Source: Pseudomonas parafulva (GTDB taxonomy: Bacteria > Pseudomonadota > Gammaproteobacteria > Pseudomonadales > Pseudomonadaceae). Taken from it: a stretch of 64,000 bases of DNA. The first letter of the stretch is position 1, and each line of letters opens with the position of its first letter. The translations under genes and the position numbers were made by a program. This document shows positions 15,660 to 25,212 of the stretch, in pieces. The stretch covers positions 4,247,001 through 4,311,000 of the forward strand of contig NZ_CP019952.1 in NCBI RefSeq assembly GCF_002021815.1, written 5' to 3'. The notes below the pieces were generated by a model that had not been told where the DNA came from, did not search any database, and saw only the letters and a list, made by a program, of their open reading frames with translations.

Positions 15660-15931
15660 AATTCGATCGTCAGCAAGTGCCCAGGTGGCGCCAGGGTTAC
15701 CGCTTCCAGTACGAGCCTGCCCAGAAAGGCCATGTACTGCTCTACCCTGAAGGCATGATCAAGCTCAACGAAAGCGCCAGCCTGATCGGTGGGTTGATCG
15801 ACGGCCAGCGCAATGTGGCAGCCATCATCGACGCACTCCAGCAGCAATTCCCCGATGTGCCGGAAGTGGCCGACGATATCGAGCAGTTCATGGAGGTAGC
15901 CCGTGCCGAACACTGGATCGAGCTTGCCTGA
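15656..15931 (+). CDS. pqqD: PqqD, PqqA-binding chaperone
   Basis: A 91-aa RiPP recognition element that binds PqqA and presents it to the radical SAM enzyme PqqE. Seen motifs: [35 protein letters not shown] and a C-terminal helix. It starts within the pqqC stop and its last 29 bases overlap the pqqE start, the tight coupling expected for proteins that form a complex. Confidence 0.95.
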   Translation: MKFDRQQVPRWRQGYRFQYEPAQKGHVLLYPEGMIKLNESASLIGGLIDGQRNVAAIIDALQQQFPDVPEVADDIEQFMEVARAEHWIELA

Positions 15932-17063
15932 GCTACCGCCCACGCCCGAGGTCGGCCTGCCGCTGTGGCTGCTGGCCGAGTTGACCTACCGCTGCCCGCT
16001 GCAGTGCCCCTATTGCTCCAACCCCCTGGATTTCGCAGCCCAGGGCCAGGAGTTGAGCACTGCGCAGTGGTTCAAGGTCATGGCCCAGGCCCGCGAGATG
16101 GGCGCCGCGCAGATTGGGTTTTCCGGGGGCGAGCCGCTGGTTCGCCAGGACCTCGCCGAGCTGATCGCCGAGGCCCGCCGGCTGGGGTACTACACCAACC
16201 TGATTACCTCGGGTATCGGCTTGACCGAGGCGCGCATCGCCGCCTTCAAGCAGGCCGGCCTGGACCATATCCAGATCAGCTTCCAGGCCAGCGACGAGCA
16301 GGTGAACAACCTGCTGGCCGGTTCCCGAAAGGCGTTCGCACAGAAGTTGGAAATGGCCCGCGCCGTGAAGGCCCATGGTTACCCCATGGTGCTCAACTTC
16401 GTCACCCACCGGCACAACATCGACAAGATCGACCGCATCATCGAGTTGTGCATCGCCCTGGATGCGGATTTCGTCGAACTGGCCACGTGCCAGTTCTACG
16501 GTTGGGCGCACCTTAACCGGGTTGGGCTGTTGCCCACCCGTGATCAGCTGGAGCGGGCCGAGCGGATTACCAACGAGTATCGCGACAAGCTCAAGACCGA
16601 AGGCAACCCGTGCAAGCTGATCTTCGTCACGCCGGACTACTACGAAGAGCGGCCCAAGGCCTGCATGAACGGCTGGGGCAACCTGTTCCTGACCATCACC
16701 CCCGACGGCACCGCCCTGCCGTGCCATGGGGCCCGTCAGTTGCCGGTGCAGTTCCCCAACGTGCGTGAGCATGACCTGCGACACATCTGGTATGAGTCGT
16801 TCGGTTTCAACCGCTTCCGTGGCTACCAATGGATGCCGGAACCCTGCCGCTCCTGCGATGAAAAGGAGAAGGATTTTGGTGGCTGCCGCTGTCAGGCCTT
16901 CATGCTCACCGGTGATGCCAGCAATGCCGACCCGGTATGTGCCAAGTCGCCCGACCACGGCTTGATCCTCAAGGCCCGCGAGCAGGCGCAAAGCGCCGAC
17001 CTCGCCATAGATCAGATGACTTTCCGAAATGAACGAAACTCCCGTGTCATCGCCCGAGGCTGA
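15903..17063 (+). CDS. pqqE: PqqE, radical SAM enzyme linking Glu and Tyr of PqqA
   Basis: A 386-aa radical S-adenosylmethionine enzyme that forms the C-C bond between the Glu and Tyr of PqqA. The SAM-cluster motif CxxxCxxC is CPLQCPYC (Cys31, 35, 38). The C-terminal SPASM region supplies extra cluster ligands ([12 protein letters not shown] and [16 protein letters not shown]). Translation begins at GTG 15903, inside pqqD; no nearer start keeps the leader before the strand [14 protein letters not shown]. It overlaps the next gene by 35 bases. Confidence 0.96.
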   Translation: MPNTGSSLPELPPTPEVGLPLWLLAELTYRCPLQCPYCSNPLDFAAQGQELSTAQWFKVMAQAREMGAAQIGFSGGEPLVRQDLAELIAEARRLGYYTNLITSGIGLTEARIAAFKQAGLDHIQISFQASDEQVNNLLAGSRKAFAQKLEMARAVKAHGYPMVLNFVTHRHNIDKIDRIIELCIALDADFVELATCQFYGWAHLNRVGLLPTRDQLERAERITNEYRDKLKTEGNPCKLIFVTPDYYEERPKACMNGWGNLFLTITPDGTALPCHGARQLPVQFPNVREHDLRHIWYESFGFNRFRGYQWMPEPCRSCDEKEKDFGGCRCQAFMLTGDASNADPVCAKSPDHGLILKAREQAQSADLAIDQMTFRNERNSRVIARG

Positions 17064-18855
17064 ATTCACCGCCGCCCAGGCCGTCGCCGCCGGCACCGAT
17101 TTCGCCGAACTCAAGGTCGGTGATGCCGGCCTGTTCTGGGTTGAATTTCGGCCGGCCGACGACGCTTGCCGCATCTGGCACTGGCATCATCACCAGGCAC
17201 GTTGCCTGACCCCGGACGGCTTCAGTGTACGCAGCCGTGTCTACGAATATGGTGGGGGCAGTTTCTGCCTGGGCGGGGACGGCCTCGTGTTCGTCAACGA
17301 GAAGGACCAGCAGGTTTACACCCAGCCCTTGGACAACACGCCGCCGCGCCCCCTTACCCAGGACCCCGCCTGCCGCTATGGCGATGTGCAATGGCATGAC
17401 GGGCAGGCTCTGGCTGTGGAGGAGCGCCATGGCGAAACCGTGGAGCACCGCCTGGTGGCTTTGGCCGAGGGGACGCGTCAGGTGCTGGCCGAAGGCGCCG
17501 ATTTCTACGCCTCGCCCACGGTCAGCCCGGACGGGCAGCGCCTGGCCTGGATCGAATGGGACCGCCCGGCGCAGCCGTGGACGGTAACGCGGCTGATGAC
17601 CTGCCGTCGCGAGGCCAGCGGCCAATGGGGGGCAGCGCAAACGGTAGCAGCGGGCGATGAATCGCTGCAGCAACCTCGCTTCGATACGGCTAACCGCCTG
17701 TACTGCCTGTCCGATCGCAACAGTTTCTGGCAGCCGTGGGGTGAGCTTGATGGCAGCTGGCAAGCGCTGGCAAGCGAGCCTGCCGACCATGCCGCAGCAC
17801 CGTGGCAACTGGGCGCCAGTACCTGGCTGGCACTCGGGCCACAGCATTACCTGGCCACTTGGTTCGAAGCAGGTTTCGGGCAACTGGGCCTGCGCACGCC
17901 CGATGGTCGCAGCGAGCGGTTCGCCAGCGCCTATACCCGCTTCCGCCACCTGGCCATGGACGCCACCTGCGTGTATGCCATCGCCGCCTCGCCTATCAGC
18001 CCTGCGGCGGTCATTGCGATTGCCCGTGACACCCATGAAGTGAACGTACTGGCCGGTGGCGCCGAGGTATTACCGGCGCATCGGATCAGCTTGCCCCAGT
18101 CATTTCATTGCGGGGCTGGAGAGGCGCTGGCCCATGGCTTTTTCTATCCGGCTGCCGGCAGTATCACGCCATCGCCGCTGATCGTCTTCGTTCACGGCGG
18201 CCCGACCTCGGCCTGCTATCCCGTGCTCGACCCGAGAATCCAGTTCTGGACCCACCGAGGCTTCGCCGTTGCCGACCTCAACTACCGCGGCAGTAGTGGC
18301 TATGGCCGTGAGTACCGCCATGCCCTGCACCTGCGTTGGGGCCAAAGCGATGTAGAAGATGCCTGCTCAGCCGTCGAGCGTCTGGCTGCCGATGGCCTGA
18401 TCGACAGGACCCAGGTGTTCATCCGGGGCGGCAGCGCCGGCGGCTACACCGCTCTTTGCGCACTGGCGTTCACGGACGTATTCCGGGCAGGCGCGAGCCT
18501 GTATGGCGTCAGCGACCCGGTGGCACTGGCGCGTGCCACGCACAAGTTCGAGGGTGACTACCTGGACTGGCTGATCGGTGATCCGGTCCAGGATGCCGAG
18601 CGCTACCGGCAGCGCACGCCGCTGCTGCACGCCGAGCGAATCAAGGTGCCGGTGGTGTTCTTTCAAGGGGAACTGGATGCGGTCGTGGTGCCAGAGCAGA
18701 CCCGCGCCATGCTCGCAGCGCTCAATGCCAATGGCATCGAAGCCCAGGCACATTTCTACGAGGGCGAACGGCACGGGTTTCGCAAGGCCCGTAACCTGGA
18801 GCATGCGCTCGATCAGGAATGGCGATTCTACTGCAAGGTGCTTGAGCAGCATTGA
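17029..18855 (+). CDS. S9-family prolyl oligopeptidase/dipeptidyl aminopeptidase of the pqq cluster
   Basis: A 608-aa serine peptidase with an N-terminal beta-propeller (about 1-360) and a C-terminal alpha/beta-hydrolase. The catalytic triad is Ser469 (GGSAGG), Asp550 (GELDAVV) and His582 (GERHGF). No signal peptide is visible, so it is probably cytoplasmic. The first 35 bases lie inside pqqE, so it is translated from the pqq transcript. Peptidases at this position have been named pqqG, pqqH or pqqM in different strains and may trim PqqA fragments; that role is inference. A hairpin follows the stop. Confidence 0.85.
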   Translation: MNETPVSSPEAEFTAAQAVAAGTDFAELKVGDAGLFWVEFRPADDACRIWHWHHHQARCLTPDGFSVRSRVYEYGGGSFCLGGDGLVFVNEKDQQVYTQPLDNTPPRPLTQDPACRYGDVQWHDGQALAVEERHGETVEHRLVALAEGTRQVLAEGADFYASPTVSPDGQRLAWIEWDRPAQPWTVTRLMTCRREASGQWGAAQTVAAGDESLQQPRFDTANRLYCLSDRNSFWQPWGELDGSWQALASEPADHAAAPWQLGASTWLALGPQHYLATWFEAGFGQLGLRTPDGRSERFASAYTRFRHLAMDATCVYAIAASPISPAAVIAIARDTHEVNVLAGGAEVLPAHRISLPQSFHCGAGEALAHGFFYPAAGSITPSPLIVFVHGGPTSACYPVLDPRIQFWTHRGFAVADLNYRGSSGYGREYRHALHLRWGQSDVEDACSAVERLAADGLIDRTQVFIRGGSAGGYTALCALAFTDVFRAGASLYGVSDPVALARATHKFEGDYLDWLIGDPVQDAERYRQRTPLLHAERIKVPVVFFQGELDAVVVPEQTRAMLAALNANGIEAQAHFYEGERHGFRKARNLEHALDQEWRFYCKVLEQH

Positions 18856-18860
18856 GCCGG

Positions 18861-18884
18861 CGGCTCACGGCTATCCGTGAGCCG
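18861..18884. terminator. Hairpin between convergent peptidase and Pmp3 genes
   Basis: CGGCTCACGG (18861-18870), loop CTAT, CCGTGAGCCG (18875-18884): a perfect 10-base stem in a 37-base gap between convergent genes. It lacks a T-run but its position suits a bidirectional terminator. Confidence 0.6.
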
Positions 18885-18892
18885 CACGGAAT

Positions 18893-19051
18893 TCAGCGCC
18901 TGGCGATGATGTACACCGCGTGCACGATGCCTGGGATATAGCCCAGCAAGGTCAGCAGAATGTTCAGCCAGAAGGCTCCACCAAACCCCACCTGCAGAAA
19001 CACGCCCAAGGGCGGCAGAATGATTGCGATGATAATCCGGATAATGTCCAT
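18893..19051 (-). CDS. YqaE/Pmp3-family small membrane protein
   Basis: A 52-aa hydrophobic protein with two membrane helices: MDIIRIIIAIILPPLGVFLQ then WLNILLTLLGYIPGIVHAVY. This is the signature of the Pmp3/UPF0057 family, linked to membrane potential and stress tolerance. The frame is open further upstream, but the ATG at 19051 has GGAGAGA just before it and gives the normal family length. It converges with the S9 peptidase gene. Confidence 0.92.
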   Translation of the reverse strand: MDIIRIIIAIILPPLGVFLQVGFGGAFWLNILLTLLGYIPGIVHAVYIIARR

Positions 19052-19194
19052 GCGAGTCTCTCCGTAAGGGGTTACATCACAGACTCGCCGCCGCTTGCAG
19101 AGGTTCCACAGCCAAAAAAAACGCCCAGGGCCGAATGTGACAGGCCCGGGGCGGTGCGCAGAAACGCCAGACGGTTCGGTTTTACGTGGGTGGA

Positions 19195-20439
19195 CTAGGC
19201 GGGCATCTTTCGTCCCGAGGCCTGGACAGCGTGCAGTCGCGCGAACGCGCGCGAAAGCCTCAACAGCATTTCGTCGACATTGCCGCGGGTCACCGTTAGC
19301 GCCGGCGAGAACCGCAGCACATCGGCCTGGGGCGCACCGACCAGCAGGCACTCTTGCAATGCCGCACGCTCCAACGCCCGTGCCAGGGGATCACTGAGCT
19401 GCAACGTCCACAACAGCCCACTCCCGCAGACCTGGCCCTGGCCAAAGCGGCCCGCCAGGCGGCTAAGTCCCTCACGTAGATGACGGCCAGTGTCCTGCAC
19501 GTGCTCAAGGAAGCCTGCATCCAGCACCGTCTTCAGGACTGCCAGGCCTGCTGCGGCCGTCACCGCATTGCTGTACCGGGCACCCGGCAGCCCTGCCAAC
19601 GGCGAGCAGCAAGCGCTGTTGCGCACCAGCACAGCGGCAAGTGGCACACCCCCACCAAGGCCGGCACCCAGCACCAAGATGTCGGCTCGCACGCCGTACA
19701 GGGTTTCGGCCAGCAATGCACCGCAGCGGCCCATGCCTGTGCGCGCTTCATCAATAATCAGCAGAATGCCCAGCTCGCGGCAAAGGGCCTCAGCGCCCTT
19801 GAGGTATTCGGCGGTTGCAAGAACGATCGCACCCTGGCTTTGCAATGGTTCCACCACGATGGCTACCGTGCGCGACTCGACTGCGGCGTGCAGTGCAGCC
19901 AGGTCATTGAACGGCACATGGCTCAGATGGGCGTGTTCCGTTTTGCTATGGCTTGCACTGCTGGCCACAGGCGCACCGTATACGTCTTCCCCGCCCTGGC
20001 GGGCAACGATGATATGGCCCGCGCCGTGGCGGTGGCGTTCACCCCAGTGGCGAGCCAGGCGAATAGCGGCTTCATGTGCCTGTGCCGCGCTGTCGAAAAG
20101 CAGGGCACGTTCACTCCCGGTCGCTTGGCAGAGCTGGTCGCTCAATGCCAGAACGCCCTCGTGCGAGCGCCCCACACCCGGATTGATCAAGGCCTGAGCC
20201 TGGTTCGCCACCGCCTTGACGATCGACTCGGGGCTGTGCCCCAGCGTGTTGACCCCGTCGCCTTGGTTGAAGTCCAGACAGGCTTGGCCTTGGTCGTCCC
20301 AAAGCCACGCGCCTTGCCCTCTGATGAAAACAGGTGAGTCAGGGGCCTTGGCATCAATACGAGGCCGAGCGCGTGCTGGCTCAGGCAACGTTTCAGTCCC
20401 GACAGCACGCGCTGGACGGCGAAGGTTGAACAGGTTCAT
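19195..20439 (-). CDS. Class III aminotransferase homologue lacking the PLP lysine
   Basis: A 414-aa protein with the fold of acetylornithine/GABA-type aminotransferases: FNQGDGVNTLGHSPESIVKA near the N terminus, LLIIDEARTGMGRCGAL in the PLP-pocket region, and YSNAVTAAAGLAVL later. The usual lysine block (AKGLGGGxP) reads LGAGLGGGVPL here, so the Schiff-base lysine is alanine (codon GCC, checked on the DNA). The pocket Asp in IIDEARTG remains. As written the protein should not do normal transamination; it may bind a ligand, act as a regulator, or be decaying. It is divergent from a LysR gene, which may control it. Old annotations as acetylornithine aminotransferase are doubtful. Confidence 0.75.
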   Translation of the reverse strand: MNLFNLRRPARAVGTETLPEPARARPRIDAKAPDSPVFIRGQGAWLWDDQGQACLDFNQGDGVNTLGHSPESIVKAVANQAQALINPGVGRSHEGVLALSDQLCQATGSERALLFDSAAQAHEAAIRLARHWGERHRHGAGHIIVARQGGEDVYGAPVASSASHSKTEHAHLSHVPFNDLAALHAAVESRTVAIVVEPLQSQGAIVLATAEYLKGAEALCRELGILLIIDEARTGMGRCGALLAETLYGVRADILVLGAGLGGGVPLAAVLVRNSACCSPLAGLPGARYSNAVTAAAGLAVLKTVLDAGFLEHVQDTGRHLREGLSRLAGRFGQGQVCGSGLLWTLQLSDPLARALERAALQECLLVGAPQADVLRFSPALTVTRGNVDEMLLRLSRAFARLHAVQASGRKMPA

Positions 20440-20642
20440 CGAAGTTATGCACGCTTGGATGATGGGCAGGGCTGGAACGGCCTTAATTGAAGTGAAATGC
20501 CGTGCCTATGGATAGGGAGTCAGACCGTGGTAAGGATAAGGTCCTCGTAAAGCCTGTAACCCGTTGTTATACCGCGATAGACTAGGCGCCGGATGCTGAT
20601 TCCGACATTTCGATTTAGCAGTATTTTCAATAAGTAGAACTT

Positions 20643-21566
20643 ATGGATTTTCGCCAACTGCGTTATTTCGTCGCGGTCTACGAAGAAGGCCATGTCGGGC
20701 GTGCCGCCGAGCGCCTGTCATTGTCTCAGCCGGCCCTGTCTCAGCAGATTCGCCAGCTCGAGCATGGCCTGGACCTAAGCCTGTTCGAGCGCAGTAACAA
20801 GCGCCTGCTGCCTACACTGGCGGCGCACACCTTGTACAACCATGCCCTGCCCTTGCTCGATGGCTTGCAAAGGGCCCACGAGGCGATGCGAAACTTCAAG
20901 GGGCAGGCACTGCGAACCCTGGCGATCGGCGTCTTGCAAACGGTTCGGCCGAGCCTGGTACCGCAGCTTCTGGAACGACTGCGCAAGGCCCAGCCGCACC
21001 TGGTAGTGCAGATCTATGAGTTGTCGGGGTTGGAAATCGAGAAGCGCCTGATCAGCGGCACGCTGGACATCGGCATCAGCTACCTGCCCGCGCGCCAACC
21101 TGGGCTGCATGGCGTGTTGTTGTACGAGGACGAATTGCAGTTGGTCATCCCAGCGACCCACCCGCTCAAGGACTTCAAGAAGGTGTCGATCCGCCAGGCG
21201 GCGGAACTGCCCATGCTGATGCTGGGCGAGGAATTCCAGATGCGTCAGATCTGGCAGGCACAGCTGGCCAGCCAAGGTCGTCGCCCGCAGGTTCAGGCAG
21301 AAGTGAATAACATGGCAGGCATTCTCGACAGCCTGTCGCACACCTCACTGGCGACTATCCTGCCGGGGCGGGCCAAGGAAGCCGAACAGGCGCAGCAAGG
21401 GCTGCTGTGGAAGCCGTTGAGTGAACCCAGGGTGCCCTTGAAGGTAGGCCTGGTGTTCCGTGACGCTCAGCGTCAGCAGGCCTCAATAGAACTTCTGCGT
21501 GGCCTGCTCGAAGAAGAGACTGACTTGCGTGGACCGGCGGCTTCGCCACTCGATGCACTGGGCTGA
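20643..21566 (+). CDS. LysR-family transcriptional regulator
   Basis: A 307-aa regulator with the standard N-terminal winged helix-turn-helix (MDFRQLRYFVAVYEEGHVGR, AAERLSLSQPALSQQIRQLE) and a C-terminal two-lobed effector domain (LDIGISYLPARQPGLHGVLL). It resembles CynR/AlsR-type LysR proteins. The likely target is the divergent aminotransferase-like gene or its own promoter across the 203-base gap. A strong terminator follows 14 bases after the stop. Confidence 0.88.
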   Translation: MDFRQLRYFVAVYEEGHVGRAAERLSLSQPALSQQIRQLEHGLDLSLFERSNKRLLPTLAAHTLYNHALPLLDGLQRAHEAMRNFKGQALRTLAIGVLQTVRPSLVPQLLERLRKAQPHLVVQIYELSGLEIEKRLISGTLDIGISYLPARQPGLHGVLLYEDELQLVIPATHPLKDFKKVSIRQAAELPMLMLGEEFQMRQIWQAQLASQGRRPQVQAEVNNMAGILDSLSHTSLATILPGRAKEAEQAQQGLLWKPLSEPRVPLKVGLVFRDAQRQQASIELLRGLLEEETDLRGPAASPLDALG

Positions 21567-21580
21567 ACGTGACGCACAAG

Positions 21581-21606
21581 AAAAACCCCGCCGAGGCGGG
21601 GTTCTT
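21581..21606. terminator. Terminator of the LysR gene
   Basis: AACCCCGCC, short GAG loop, GGCGGGGTT, preceded by an A-run and followed by CTT. It is a compact bidirectional hairpin. Confidence 0.85.
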
Positions 21607-21779
21607 CAGACTGTTTCCCTGTGACATCCGTATCGCCCCACCATCCTGGCAGGAAATCCTTCGTCGTCTTCCGTGATCTGTCCTATGCGCTTCCTGCGCA
21701 ACGTCCATGGAATAAAGATAACCCTGGATCCAATCTGAGAACAGTGGTGAAAAGTCACCTCGTGCTGTAGGAAAAGGCT

Positions 21780-21841
21780 TACAAAGGGTAATCATTCCTA
21801 TCTGCACCCTTTGTAGTGGCGCCCACCCTGAAGCGGGCGCC
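21780..21841. terminator. Two inverted repeats downstream of the acyl-CoA dehydrogenase
   Basis: TACAAAGGGT (21780-21789) pairs with ACCCTTTGTA (21806-21815), and GGCGCCC (21818-21824) pairs with GGGCGCC (21835-21841). They lie 35-96 bases past the minus-strand dehydrogenase stop and are probably involved in 3'-end formation. No gene is seen in 21607-21875. Confidence 0.5.
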
Positions 21842-21875
21842 CTTAGCTACGGCCGTATCAACGTCTGCGCCAGTC

Positions 21876-23654
21876 CTAGAACTGCTCCGCATCCAGCAGG
21901 TACAGCGTTTCGCTACCCGCCTTGACCGAGGCGATGAGCGAGTCGACGCGCGGCAGCAAGCGAGCAAAATAGAAGCGTGCCGTGCCGAGCTTGCCTTGGT
22001 AGAACGCTTCATCACCCTCGCCTGCCAGGGCAGCCTGGGCCATCAATGCCCACATGTAGGCATAGGCGACATAGCCGAAGGCATGCAGGTATTCAACCGA
22101 CGCTGCCCCGATCTCGTTCGGATTGCCCTTGGCTTGTTGCAGCACCCAGTCGGTCACACCGTCCAGCTGGTCGAGTGCGGCGCCTAGGGGTCTGGTAAAC
22201 GCAGCCATGTCAGCCCCGGCACCAGCAATGAACTGACGCACTTCGTCGGAGAACAACTGGTAGTACGCGCCACCACTGGCCACCACCTTGCGGCCCATCA
22301 AGTCCAGCGCCTGGATACCATTGGTGCCTTCGTAGATTTGGGTAATGCGCACATCGCGCACCAGCTGCTCCTGCCCCCATTCGCGGATATACCCGTGCCC
22401 ACCGAACACTTGCTGGCCGTGAAGGGTGCACTCAAGGCCCAGGTCCGTCAGAAATGCCTTGGCCACAGGGGTTAACAGCGCGACCAATTCTTCGCTGCGC
22501 TTGCGTACGGCACTGTCTTGCGCGTATTTGGCGCTGTCCAGCTGCATGGCCACGTAGCTGGAAAACGCCCGCCCGCCCTCGGTCAGCGCCTTCATGGTCA
22601 GCAGCATGCGCCGCACATCCGGGTGCACGATGATCGGGTCAGCAGGCTTTTCCTTGGCTTGCGGCCCAGTCGGCGCACGACTTTGCAGGCGCTCGCGGGC
22701 ATAGTCGACAGCATTCTGATAAGAGCGCTCGGCCGAGGCGAGCCCCTGGATACCAACGCCAAGCCGCTCGTAGTTCATCATGGTGAACATCGCGGCCAGG
22801 CCCTTGTTGGGCTCCCCAACGATGTAGCCGACCGCCTCGTCGAAATTCATCACGCAGGTGGCCGAGGCCTGGATACCCATCTTGTGCTCGATGGACCCGC
22901 AGGTCGCCGGGTTGCGGGCACCCAGGCTGCCGTCGTCGTTGACCAGGAATTTGGGGACCAGAAACAGGGAGATCCCCTTGGGGCCGGCCGGTGCGCCCGG
23001 TAGCTTGGCCAGAACCAGATGGATGATGTTCTCGGTCAGGTCGTGCTCGCCACCGGTGATGAAGATCTTGGTGCCGGTCACCCGGTAGCTGCCGTCAGCC
23101 TGAGGCTCGGCCTTGGTTCGGATCATGCCAAGGTCAGTGCCCGCATGGGGTTCGGTCAGGCACATGGAGCCTGCCCACACTCCTGAATACATGTTCGGCA
23201 AATACGTGTGCTTGAGCGCCTCGTCGGCGTGCGCGTTGATCGACAGGCAGGCGCCTGCGGTGAGCATGGGGTACAAGCCAAACGACAGGCTGGCTGCGTT
23301 GACCATCTCCTCGACTTGGGCCGATACCGCCTTGGGCATGCCCATGCCGCCGAAGGCTGGATCACCACCCACGCCTACCCAACCACCTTGAGCATAGGTG
23401 TCATAGGCTTCGATGAACCCCGCGGGCGTATGCACCGCGCCACTGTCCCAGCGGCAGCCTTCCTCGTCGGCAGCGCGGCTGAGCGGTGCGATGCTGCGTG
23501 CGGTGACCTTGCCCGCCTCTTCAAGCACCGCCATGGCCGTTTCGACATCGACCAACTCGGCCAAGCCCGGCAGCTGCGCCCACTGCTGGCCTACGTTGAA
23601 GACTTCATTCAGTACGAAGCGCATGTCGCGCAGGGGCGCTTTATATTCAGCCAT
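21876..23654 (-). CDS. Acyl-CoA dehydrogenase (long, ~600-residue type)
   Basis: A 592-aa FAD-dependent dehydrogenase for the first step of beta-oxidation (acyl-CoA to enoyl-CoA). The start at 23654 gives the family N terminus MAEYKAPLRDMRFVLNEVF and has a GAGAGGTT ribosome site; an upstream extension in frame is not conserved-looking. Motifs: MCLTEPHAGTDLGMIRTKAE, GTKIFITGGEHDL and YEGTNGIQALDLMGRK. It is closely related to the dehydrogenase at 25213-27018, with a GGDEF gene between them. Substrate not determined. Confidence 0.88.
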   Translation of the reverse strand: MAEYKAPLRDMRFVLNEVFNVGQQWAQLPGLAELVDVETAMAVLEEAGKVTARSIAPLSRAADEEGCRWDSGAVHTPAGFIEAYDTYAQGGWVGVGGDPAFGGMGMPKAVSAQVEEMVNAASLSFGLYPMLTAGACLSINAHADEALKHTYLPNMYSGVWAGSMCLTEPHAGTDLGMIRTKAEPQADGSYRVTGTKIFITGGEHDLTENIIHLVLAKLPGAPAGPKGISLFLVPKFLVNDDGSLGARNPATCGSIEHKMGIQASATCVMNFDEAVGYIVGEPNKGLAAMFTMMNYERLGVGIQGLASAERSYQNAVDYARERLQSRAPTGPQAKEKPADPIIVHPDVRRMLLTMKALTEGGRAFSSYVAMQLDSAKYAQDSAVRKRSEELVALLTPVAKAFLTDLGLECTLHGQQVFGGHGYIREWGQEQLVRDVRITQIYEGTNGIQALDLMGRKVVASGGAYYQLFSDEVRQFIAGAGADMAAFTRPLGAALDQLDGVTDWVLQQAKGNPNEIGAASVEYLHAFGYVAYAYMWALMAQAALAGEGDEAFYQGKLGTARFYFARLLPRVDSLIASVKAGSETLYLLDAEQF

Positions 23655-23776
23655 GACAACCTCTCGCTGGTCAGGACGGGCGGCGATGAGTACCGCAGCA
23701 CGGGTAGTAGGACCAGTGTAACCGAACAACTTTTACGACACATAGGGTCATCAACAGACTGTAGAGTCAGCAATGG

Positions 23777-25117
23777 TCACGCTTCCCGCACCGCTCCACG
23801 ACGGTTTCTCAGGCCGTGAACCATCAAACAATTGCGCCCTGCGGCCTTGGCAGCGTAAAGCGCCTGGTCGGCAGCCTTGAGCACCTCATCAACGCTACGG
23901 TTGTCGCCCTGCCGCTCGGCCACACCCAGGCTGATGGTCACCGTAACCGTGTCGCCACTGCTGCCCGCGCGGCGCTGGCGCCCGGTGATGTCATCCAGCG
24001 GACGCGCACTTTGGTCACGCAAGTGCATGCCATAGCCGGCGATCGCCTCTCGAACCGCTTCCAGATGCGGCACGCACTGCTCGGCCGTCTTGCCCGCGAA
24101 CACCACGGCGAACTCTTCGCCGCCGTAGCGATAGGCGCGGCCTCCCCCTTTGACCTTGCCAAGCCGGCTGGCGACGAGGCGCAATACCTGGTCGCCGACA
24201 TCATGCCCGTGGGTATCGTTGAAGCGCTTGAAATGGTCCACGTCGGCCATGGCAATCACATAGGAGCGCCCTAGTCGCTGCAGGCGCTCATTGAGCGCGC
24301 GACGGCCCGGCAACCCGGTGAGCTCGTCACGAAACGCCATCTGGTACGCTTCATGGGCGACTGCCGTGGCAATCATCAGCATGACCTGACTGCACATGAT
24401 GTTAAGCGTGAAGGGCAACACGAACGTCTTGGGCAGCATCCAGAAAATACCGACTTGGCCCACGATCAAGGCGCCATGCAGGGGCCTGGGCGCACGCAGG
24501 TACTGCACGACGAGTAACGCCAGCATGCCCATGAACACCGGGTAGGCCAGCTGGATCAGGCTCATCCACTGGCCGTGCAGGACCGGCCAGCGGATTTCCG
24601 CCAGGCTGGCCAGCAACGCCTCGGGAAAGCTTTGCTCGAAGCCTGCCGCCACCGCGGCCGTGGCCACCAGCACCGCACACCGGGCGACTAGGTCCTGGAG
24701 CAGATGCGTGCGCTCCTGCCAGATGCCATAAAGGCCATACAACGCCGGTAGCAGCAGGCACACCAGGTGAAAGATCACGGCAGCATCTTCACGAACGCGG
24801 CCGTTGTCCCGGTAGAAGTCGGTCTGGGTATCGAGCAGGAAATAGGCGATGTACACCGTGAGCATCAGAAACAGCTCCCGCTGGCGCCTGTATACCGCGC
24901 AGTAGGCGCCACCCATCAACAGCACGAGGGTTGGCAAAACATTGAAAAGCGACGTGAAGAAAACGCTGAGGTCCTTGACGTAAGCCGCAGCCAAGCCTGC
25001 CCCCAGCAAGACGAGAGAGGGTACGAAGTGGATTGCGCGAACAGCGTCAAGGCGAAGCAAAGGCAATTCCAACCTGGCAGACCAATAGTGGCATTGTGCC
25101 CTTAGTTGATCGGCCAT
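23777..25117 (-). CDS. Membrane-bound diguanylate cyclase
   Basis: A 446-aa protein that should make cyclic di-GMP. The N-terminal half (about 30-250) has several membrane segments (FVPSLVLLGAGLAAAY, LFNVLPTLVLLMGGAY, MLTVYIAYFLL). A GGDEF domain follows: DELTGLPGRRALNERL, then MADVDHFKRFNDTHGHDVGD and the active site YGGEEF. No RxxD inhibitory site is found just before GGEEF (the region reads GKVKGGGRAYRY), so product inhibition through the I-site is unlikely. It lies between two acyl-CoA dehydrogenase genes on the same strand. Confidence 0.88.
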   Translation of the reverse strand: MADQLRAQCHYWSARLELPLLRLDAVRAIHFVPSLVLLGAGLAAAYVKDLSVFFTSLFNVLPTLVLLMGGAYCAVYRRQRELFLMLTVYIAYFLLDTQTDFYRDNGRVREDAAVIFHLVCLLLPALYGLYGIWQERTHLLQDLVARCAVLVATAAVAAGFEQSFPEALLASLAEIRWPVLHGQWMSLIQLAYPVFMGMLALLVVQYLRAPRPLHGALIVGQVGIFWMLPKTFVLPFTLNIMCSQVMLMIATAVAHEAYQMAFRDELTGLPGRRALNERLQRLGRSYVIAMADVDHFKRFNDTHGHDVGDQVLRLVASRLGKVKGGGRAYRYGGEEFAVVFAGKTAEQCVPHLEAVREAIAGYGMHLRDQSARPLDDITGRQRRAGSSGDTVTVTISLGVAERQGDNRSVDEVLKAADQALYAAKAAGRNCLMVHGLRNRRGAVREA

Positions 25118-25163
25118 TCACCCGTACACTTGAGCACCTTTGCTATTGGCTTGCGCCAGACAT

Positions 25164-25190
25164 AAAAAAACCGTCTGCCGGAGCAGACGG
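25164..25190 (-). terminator. Terminator of the upstream acyl-CoA dehydrogenase
   Basis: On the minus strand CCGTCTGC, loop TCCG, GCAGACGG is followed by a run of seven T. It ends the transcript of the gene at 25213-27018 before the GGDEF gene. Confidence 0.9.
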
Positions 25191-25212
25191 TTCGCGTACA
25201 ACCTGAGGTAAC

